Assembly (NCBI GenBank): GCA_037447335.1
Contig: JBBIGV010000099.1
Coordinates: 1 to 9,252, forward strand
DNA: 9,252 bases
Source of the DNA: JBBIGV01 sp037447335
GTDB taxonomy: Bacteria; Bacteroidota; Ignavibacteria; Ignavibacteriales; Ignavibacteriaceae
Direction: 5' to 3'
Part shown: positions 5,193 to 9,252 of the stretch, one piece after another
Layout: every line of letters starts with the position of its first letter
Position numbering within the stretch: the stretch's first letter is position 1
The notes under the pieces: generated by a model
Databases searched by the model: none
What the model saw: the letters and a program-made list of their open reading frames with translations, nothing else
Told to the model about the DNA's origin: nothing
Translations under genes and position numbers: made by a program

Positions 5193-6755
5193 TTATTTTC
5201 GTGTGATTACAATTAATGAAATATCATCCTCAATGCGACTGTTTACAAATTCCATAAAAGCCGATTTAAGCAATGCTAATATGTCTTCACCTTTTTGATT
5301 GGATTTCAATAATTTTTCTATTCTCCCTGAACTGAACTGCTCACCTTCAGAATTGCGCGACTCTATTATGCCATCTGTTACTAACAAAATGGAATCCCCC
5401 TGCGCCATTGTTATCTCTTCATCTTCATACCCGCCTTCAGAACTGAATCCGAGCAGCATACCTTTTGATTTTATTCGTGAGACAACACCTGTACCAGATT
5501 GTCTGTAAAATATTGGTAAATCCCCCGCACCGGAGTACTTAATAATATTCGTTTGGTTATTAATAATTAAAACTGAAAGTGTAGCAAATACTTCCGATAC
5601 TTTTGCATCCTGATAAACAGATTTATTAACCTGGTGCAGAATTTTTTTCGGGCTTATATCCTGAACATTTTGAAGTACAACCCGTATTGAACTTCTTACA
5701 TAACCAGCATACGCAAAAGCGAAATACCATGCCCCCCATTTTTTACCCATAACATCTCCGAGCACAACAGCAATAGTATTTTCATTAATAGTAAAGTAGT
5801 CAATGAAATCCCCGCCAGGAATGCCTTCATAGGGTACGTGCCAATGACTTATTGAATATCCATCAAACTGCGGGTGATTGTCGGGTACTACTTTTGCTCT
5901 GAGTGTTCCGGCAGCAGATTGAAGTTCTGAAACAATCTTTTGTCGTTCAACTCCAAGTCTTCTAAGAATTGCAGTAACTTTGGCTACCACAACTTTCGGT
6001 CCGGCAGTTTTAAGTACATAATCCTGTATATCAAGACCGAAGCCCTCCAGCATATCTTCTTCATTACCTTTTGCAGTAAAAAATAAAAACGGGATCGAAC
6101 TAAGTTCTTTATCCTCAAGAAGTTTTTTGCGGAATTGATAACCATCCGTCTTTGGCATCATAATATCAGAAATAATCAAATCCGGTTTGTTTGATTTAAG
6201 AAATTTGAATGCATTATCGGCACTATCTGCCCAGTCACATTCAAAACCGGCTTCAATCAGGTTATGTCTGAATATCTTTGCAAGCGCTTCGTCGTCATCT
6301 ACAATAAGAATATGCGGGGTTTTTTGTGAAAAGGATTCAGAAAGACTTTTTTTTGCAGTATACGAGCGGAATATTTCTGATCTTCTCAATAGGGCTTTTG
6401 CTTTAAGTACAAGTTCTCTTGCATCAAAAGGTTTGGTTATAATGTCATCACCGCCGGCTTCAAGTGCAATTGATTTATCTTCCATAGTATTCTTTGCAGT
6501 AACGAAGACAAATGGAATTAATCTATACTCTTCATGTTCCTTAACTTTGCGGCAGAAAGTGAATCCATCCATCCCCTCCATTGTTACATCACAATAAACA
6601 AGATTCACCTGGTTTTCTTTAAGTAATTCAAAACCTTTTTCGGGTCCTTCGGCTTCAAGTGTTTTGAACCCGGCATTACGAAGATGAAAGCCTATAAGTT
6701 TCCGGACGGTTGCATCATCATCAATAATTAAAATTTGTTTATTTTGCTCTTCCAC
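5193..6755 (-). CDS. response regulator with two receiver domains and a PP2C (SpoIIE/RsbU-type) phosphatase domain
   Basis: This is a 520-residue cytoplasmic protein with three domains. REC1 (about 6-128) has acidic DDD at 12-14, phospho-acceptor D56 (CDVTMEGMDG), T86 and K108. REC2 (about 148-268) has DDD at 153-155, D197 (SDIMMPKTDG), T227 and K249, but threonine replaces the usual cis-proline after the lysine (VLKTAGP). A short linker helix (268-288) leads to the PP2C domain (290-520). Its metal-binding acids are visible: D316 in GGDF, D334 in GDVMG, D461 in TDGIIES, and D510/D511 in EDDISLIVI. Such proteins remove phosphate from STAS antagonists when activated by receiver phosphorylation; the natural partner is the STAS gene just upstream. 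There is no C-terminal HATPase kinase domain, unlike HsbR or SypE. The start is GTG at 6755, preceded by AGGA five nt away. It is separated from the STAS gene by 179 bp. Confidence 0.9.
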   Translation of the reverse strand: MEEQNKQILIIDDDATVRKLIGFHLRNAGFKTLEAEGPEKGFELLKENQVNLVYCDVTMEGMDGFTFCRKVKEHEEYRLIPFVFVTAKNTMEDKSIALEAGGDDIITKPFDARELVLKAKALLRRSEIFRSYTAKKSLSESFSQKTPHILIVDDDEALAKIFRHNLIEAGFECDWADSADNAFKFLKSNKPDLIISDIMMPKTDGYQFRKKLLEDKELSSIPFLFFTAKGNEEDMLEGFGLDIQDYVLKTAGPKVVVAKVTAILRRLGVERQKIVSELQSAAGTLRAKVVPDNHPQFDGYSISHWHVPYEGIPGGDFIDYFTINENTIAVVLGDVMGKKWGAWYFAFAYAGYVRSSIRVVLQNVQDISPKKILHQVNKSVYQDAKVSEVFATLSVLIINNQTNIIKYSGAGDLPIFYRQSGTGVVSRIKSKGMLLGFSSEGGYEDEEITMAQGDSILLVTDGIIESRNSEGEQFSSGRIEKLLKSNQKGEDILALLKSAFMEFVNSRIEDDISLIVITRK

Positions 6756-6872
6756 CTTAATCCTATTGGTTGTAATGAAGTGAAAAGCAGGAGGAGGTAT
6801 TGTTTCGAGAGGTCTTTACTGAAGTTAGTCCGGAAAATTTTTCCAGGGAGATTATTCGATCATTCATTTCAC

Positions 6873-6938
6873 CAAAAATAATTTTATATAACAATTGTTT
6901 TCCATATAATTATAGTGCTGCTGCCAGATATCCGTTAA
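6873..6938 (-). promoter_or_regulatory. candidate promoter(s) for the REC-REC-PP2C gene
   Basis: Two candidates lie in the 179-bp gap. TATTTTTG (6880-6873) fits the Bacteroidota TAnnTTTG box but has no good -33 partner. TATAAT (6914-6909), with TTAACG (6938-6933) 18 bp upstream, fits a sigma-70-like promoter whose -35 overlaps the STAS stop codon. Either would let the phosphatase be expressed independently of the upstream pair. Both rest on motif matching alone. Confidence 0.3.
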
Positions 6939-7273
6939 TTAAAACTCCTGACAGCCTCATCAATAGTTTTATAAGATTCAAACACTCTGTACATTCTGGT
7001 TAATTCAAACATTGAATGAACAGCAGGCTGAAAGCCTACCAATTTCAAATCACCATTCAATCCGGTAATTTTCTTAAGTGATACCACCAGTGCACCTAGA
7101 AAAGTTGAATCAATAAATTCACATTGTGAGAGATCAACAACAATTTTTCTCCACCCTGTTTGAATATCCATGGTGAGCAACTGTTTAAATTCCTCGGCTT
7201 CTTTAAGAGTGGCGCGTGTGAGGTTAACTGTTTCAACCAGTACGTCGTTGTATGATTCTTTGGTAAAATCCAT
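6935..7273 (-). CDS. STAS-domain anti-sigma factor antagonist (SpoIIAA/RsbV-like)
   Basis: This 112-residue protein consists of a single STAS domain. In partner-switching systems the unphosphorylated form binds a serine kinase/anti-sigma factor or another target; phosphorylation blocks binding and a PP2C phosphatase restores it. The signature is IVVDLSQCEFIDSTFLGAL (44-62). By alignment with the SpoIIAA 'MDSSGLG' loop, S56 is the probable phosphorylated residue; T57 and F58 replace the second Ser and the Gly. The C-terminal part LKLVGFQPAVHSMFELTRMYRVFESYKT has the normal STAS helix pattern. The start is ATG 7273, with GGGA about 6 nt before it. It begins 19 bp after the stop of the NtrC-type gene, so the two are almost certainly co-transcribed. 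No kinase/anti-sigma partner gene is in the window. Confidence 0.88.
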   Translation of the reverse strand: MDFTKESYNDVLVETVNLTRATLKEAEEFKQLLTMDIQTGWRKIVVDLSQCEFIDSTFLGALVVSLKKITGLNGDLKLVGFQPAVHSMFELTRMYRVFESYKTIDEAVRSFN

Positions 7274-7292
7274 TTTATTTCCCGATGTTTAT

Positions 7293-8675
7293 TTATTCGT
7301 AGTTTCTGTGTTGAATATTGTATTTATCCATCAAACGATAGATAGTTGCCCTGCCAAGCTGAAGCCGTTTGGCAGCTTCAACGATATTTCCTTTGGTAAC
7401 TTTCAGTGCATGGCGGATGGATTCCTCTTTAAGTTTTTCGAAGGAGATTATATTATCATCGCTGAAAAGATTGCCGGAAATTTCAGGATCAGCCTGAGCA
7501 TCAGAAGTCCGGATGTGTGCGGGGAAGTCCTCAACATCTATCTGATCTCCTTCACAAATAATTAAACAACGTTCTATTGTATTTTCCATCTCGCGAACAT
7601 TACCGGGCCAGCTGTATTCATAAATTAATTTAAGCGCTTTCTTTGAAAATCCTTTACTCTGTTTATTTAATTTCTTGCTGAAGGTATCCAGGAAATGCTG
7701 GGCAATTATCAGTATATCTCCTTTTCTCTGGCGCAGGGGTGGAATAATTATCGGAAATGAATTTAGCCTGTAATAGAGGTCTTCCCTGAATTCCTTATTC
7801 TCAACGGCTTTTTTTAAGTCTCTGTTTGTGGCAGAGATAATCCTAACATCTGTTTTGATAAGTTCTGTTCCACCAACACGTTCAAACTCTTTTTGCTGAA
7901 TTACTCTAAGCAGTTTTGCCTGTAAAAGCATTTCAAGCTCACCTACTTCATCAAGAAAGATAGTGCCTTCATTAGCAAGTTCAAACTTACCGAGTTTACG
8001 TTGATGCGCACCGGTGAAGGATCCTTTTTCATGACCAAATAATTCACTTTCGAGAAGTTCACGGGGAATAGAGGCACAATTAACCACGACAAAGGGCTTA
8101 TGCTTTCTTTTACCGTTATAATGAATTGCCCTCGCGATCAGTTCTTTTCCGGTTCCGCTCTCGCCATAAATCAGAACTGTGATATCATTATCAAGCACCT
8201 TCGAAACAAGTTTAAATACATCCTGCATTCTGCCATCGGCAGAAATTATGTTATCAAAGCTGTACTCTTTTTTAACATTCTCACGCAGGTTCTGAAGTTC
8301 TTTTGTGAGATCAAAATTTTTAATGGCATTCTTAATAGCAGGTTCAAGTCTCTGCTGATCAATCGGCTTGGGGAAGTAATCATAAGCTCCATATCTTAAA
8401 GCCTCAACTGCCACTTCAATGCTGCCTTGTGCTGAAAGGATAATTACCGGAAGGTTTTCATCAAATTGTTTTATTCTTTTAAGAGTTTCTATTCCATCAA
8501 GCCCGGGCAGCATAATATCTAACAATATAAGATCGGGCTTGAGATATAATTTTTTCATTGCGTCTTCGCTGTTGCTGAATACTTCGACGTCATATTTCCA
8601 TCTGTCTTTAACCCAGAAAGACAAAAGTTTTGAAATAGATTGTTCGTCATCAATTATGAATACTAATTTATTCAC
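7293..8675 (-). CDS. sigma-54-dependent NtrC-family response regulator
   Basis: This 460-residue transcriptional activator is complete. The receiver domain (3-120) has D9/D10/E11, phospho-acceptor D53 (LLDIMLPGLDG), S81 and K103 (FPKPI). The AAA+ central domain (about 142-375) has Walker A GESGTGKE (171-178), the sigma-54-contacting loop as GSFTGA (218-223, with Ser for the usual Ala), Walker B FLDE (240-243), sensor-region SATNRDL (281-287), FREDLYYRL (296-304) and WPGNVRE (356-362). The Fis-type helix-turn-helix is at about 415-455, with GNIVEAAKRLQLGRATIYRLM. It should hydrolyse ATP to open sigma-54 promoters after phosphorylation by an unidentified histidine kinase. The start is GTG 8675 with AAAGGA at 8687-8682. 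It is first in the minus-strand cluster. No -24/-12 promoter was found by eye in the flanking non-coding DNA, so its targets are probably elsewhere. Confidence 0.96.
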   Translation of the reverse strand: MNKLVFIIDDEQSISKLLSFWVKDRWKYDVEVFSNSEDAMKKLYLKPDLILLDIMLPGLDGIETLKRIKQFDENLPVIILSAQGSIEVAVEALRYGAYDYFPKPIDQQRLEPAIKNAIKNFDLTKELQNLRENVKKEYSFDNIISADGRMQDVFKLVSKVLDNDITVLIYGESGTGKELIARAIHYNGKRKHKPFVVVNCASIPRELLESELFGHEKGSFTGAHQRKLGKFELANEGTIFLDEVGELEMLLQAKLLRVIQQKEFERVGGTELIKTDVRIISATNRDLKKAVENKEFREDLYYRLNSFPIIIPPLRQRKGDILIIAQHFLDTFSKKLNKQSKGFSKKALKLIYEYSWPGNVREMENTIERCLIICEGDQIDVEDFPAHIRTSDAQADPEISGNLFSDDNIISFEKLKEESIRHALKVTKGNIVEAAKRLQLGRATIYRLMDKYNIQHRNYE

Positions 8676-8796
8676 ACCGCTTCCTTTGATTGTTTAATAT
8701 CTTATTATTCAGATGTTTTATAAAACTTAAAAACCTCAGATCAGTTATCATACGGATAAATCCCTTAAGTAAATCTACAACTTGTTATTCAAAAAC

Positions 8797-8809
8797 CAAG
8801 CTACGCTTG
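8797..8809. other. small hairpin CAAGC-TAC-GCTTG
   Basis: The stem CAAGC/GCTTG encloses TAC. It is preceded by AAAAAC and followed by CTTTGTTATTT, so on the plus strand it looks faintly like a weak terminator, and it lies about 120 bp before the start of the sigma-54 regulator. The 5-bp stem makes real termination doubtful. Confidence 0.2.
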
Positions 8810-8966
8810 CTTTGTTATTTCATTGATAATTTTTTCTTCAATACCGCCTACATTAAAAATTTATATTTCAACAACCGGCAATTAACTTTTTGTTTTTTAA
8901 ACCAATTAAATCCGCTATAAAAATATCACTCGATACAAACAAGTTTCCGGATTGTTGATATTCAAT

Positions 8967-8993
8967 TATCAGGTTCAATTTTGACGCCTGATA
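8967..8993. repeat. inverted repeat TATCAGG-N13-CCTGATA
   Basis: A perfect 7-bp inverted repeat with a 13-bp spacer lies about 290-320 bp upstream of the sigma-54 regulator start. A further GATA follows at 8997-9000. It could be an operator for a dimeric regulator or a loose hairpin. The sequence gives no more than the symmetry. Confidence 0.35.
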
Positions 8994-9029
8994 GGTGATA
9001 GACAGTATTAAATGTACAATGACTTATTC

Positions 9030-9180
9030 TGAGAAATTCTCAAATAGAAAATATGAGTAATTTTGGTTTATACCAAATATTTTATTAGCTGATTTATAAA
9101 TTATCCATCTATGAGACACTTAAAGTGCTAGAGAATTTCTAGTTGTTTTCTTAACGAAAATTTTAGGAATGAGTAATTTT
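9030..9180. repeat. imperfect direct duplication of a dyad plus a 12-mer
   Basis: The dyad TGAGAAATTCTCA (9030-9042) is followed 10 bp later by ATGAGTAATTTT (9053-9064). The pair recurs as CTAGAGAATTTCTAG (9128-9142) followed 26 bp later by an exact ATGAGTAATTTT (9169-9180). The dyad cores match 9 of 10 and lie 100 bp apart; the 12-mers are 116 bp apart. Between them TTTGGT-TTAT-ACCAAA (9062-9077) forms a perfect 6-bp stem. Order and spacing suggest an old tandem duplication or paired binding sites. Confidence 0.4.
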
Positions 9181-9252
9181 TACTTTGAAAAGCAGAAAGA
9201 ATGGGGTGAACAAATAACATCCTCAGTGAGGTTATGATTTCCCCCGGCTATA

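Larger units (their letters stand above)
8676..9252. other. 577-bp AT-rich region without a recognisable gene, upstream of the sigma-54 regulator
   Basis: I find no credible protein, tRNA or other RNA gene here. The open frames are short, low-complexity and rich in F, L and N without domain signatures. There is no TAnnTTTG box directed at the sigma-54 regulator. The stretch from 8967 to 9180 is unusually rich in dyads and short repeats, listed separately. It may be a regulatory region or decayed DNA. The window ends before the next gene to the right. Confidence 0.6.

Noticed and set aside
6187..6597. 136-residue plus-strand open frame
   Set aside because: It is antisense to the two receiver domains of the PP2C protein, has serine-rich shadow composition and no domain signature.
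6832..6844. GGAAAA-T-TTTTCC palindrome considered as a terminator after the STAS gene
   Set aside because: The 1-nt loop and A/T-only inner stem make it a poor terminator, and no U-run follows the minus-strand hairpin.
6800..7003. 67-residue plus-strand open frame in the STAS-PP2C gap
   Set aside because: It overlaps the STAS 3' end in antisense, and neither composition nor motif supports coding.
8690..8920. 76-residue plus-strand open frame in the upstream region of the sigma-54 regulator
   Set aside because: It has AT-driven composition (F, L, N, I, K), no ribosome-binding site and no recognisable pattern, and it overlaps the probable leader of the regulator.
9218..9237. ATAA(CAT)CCTC-AGT-GAGG-TTAT hairpin near the right edge
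   Set aside because: The stem needs a 3-nt bulge, no T-run follows on either strand, and the edge of the window prevents judging its context.

Overview
The window (9252 bp, AT-rich) looks like a chromosomal segment of a Bacteroidota/Chlorobi-group bacterium, most plausibly an Ignavibacteria-like lineage. Supporting signs are the long, cyanobacterial/plant-style IspH, a Reg_prop propeller sensor, REC-PP2C and sigma-54 response regulators side by side, and TAnnTTTG boxes (the Bacteroidota -7 promoter element) ahead of three genes. The lineage is an inference; no rRNA or other phylogenetic marker beyond prfA is present.

Left half (1-4234) is housekeeping: a FabK/nitronate-monooxygenase-type flavoprotein (+), convergent with and overlapping ispH (-), then a small four-helix membrane protein of unknown function (-), divergent from prfA, peptide release factor 1 (+). 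Positions 20-50 carry a sequence resembling an IS256-type terminal repeat that points out of the window.

Middle (4235-4520) is a rearrangement scar. It holds a second copy of the IS-end-like repeat and a 37-codon N-terminal remnant of what looks like a DUF6884 protein. That remnant runs head-on into a two-component-regulator propeller gene that has lost all of its 3' part. Neither broken gene continues past about 4504-4520, so the join lies there.

Right half (4488-8675) is a signalling cluster read entirely on the minus strand, in transcription order: NtrC-family sigma-54 activator, STAS anti-sigma-factor antagonist, REC-REC-PP2C phosphatase, truncated propeller sensor. The likely logic is a partner switch: the phosphatase, gated by phosphorylation of its receiver domains, would dephosphorylate the STAS protein, while the NtrC-type regulator gives a sigma-54 transcriptional output. 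No STAS kinase/anti-sigma factor and no intact histidine kinase is in the window, so the circuit must use partners encoded elsewhere. The last 577 bp (8676-9252) have no credible gene but contain several dyads and an imperfect duplicated motif upstream of the sigma-54 activator.
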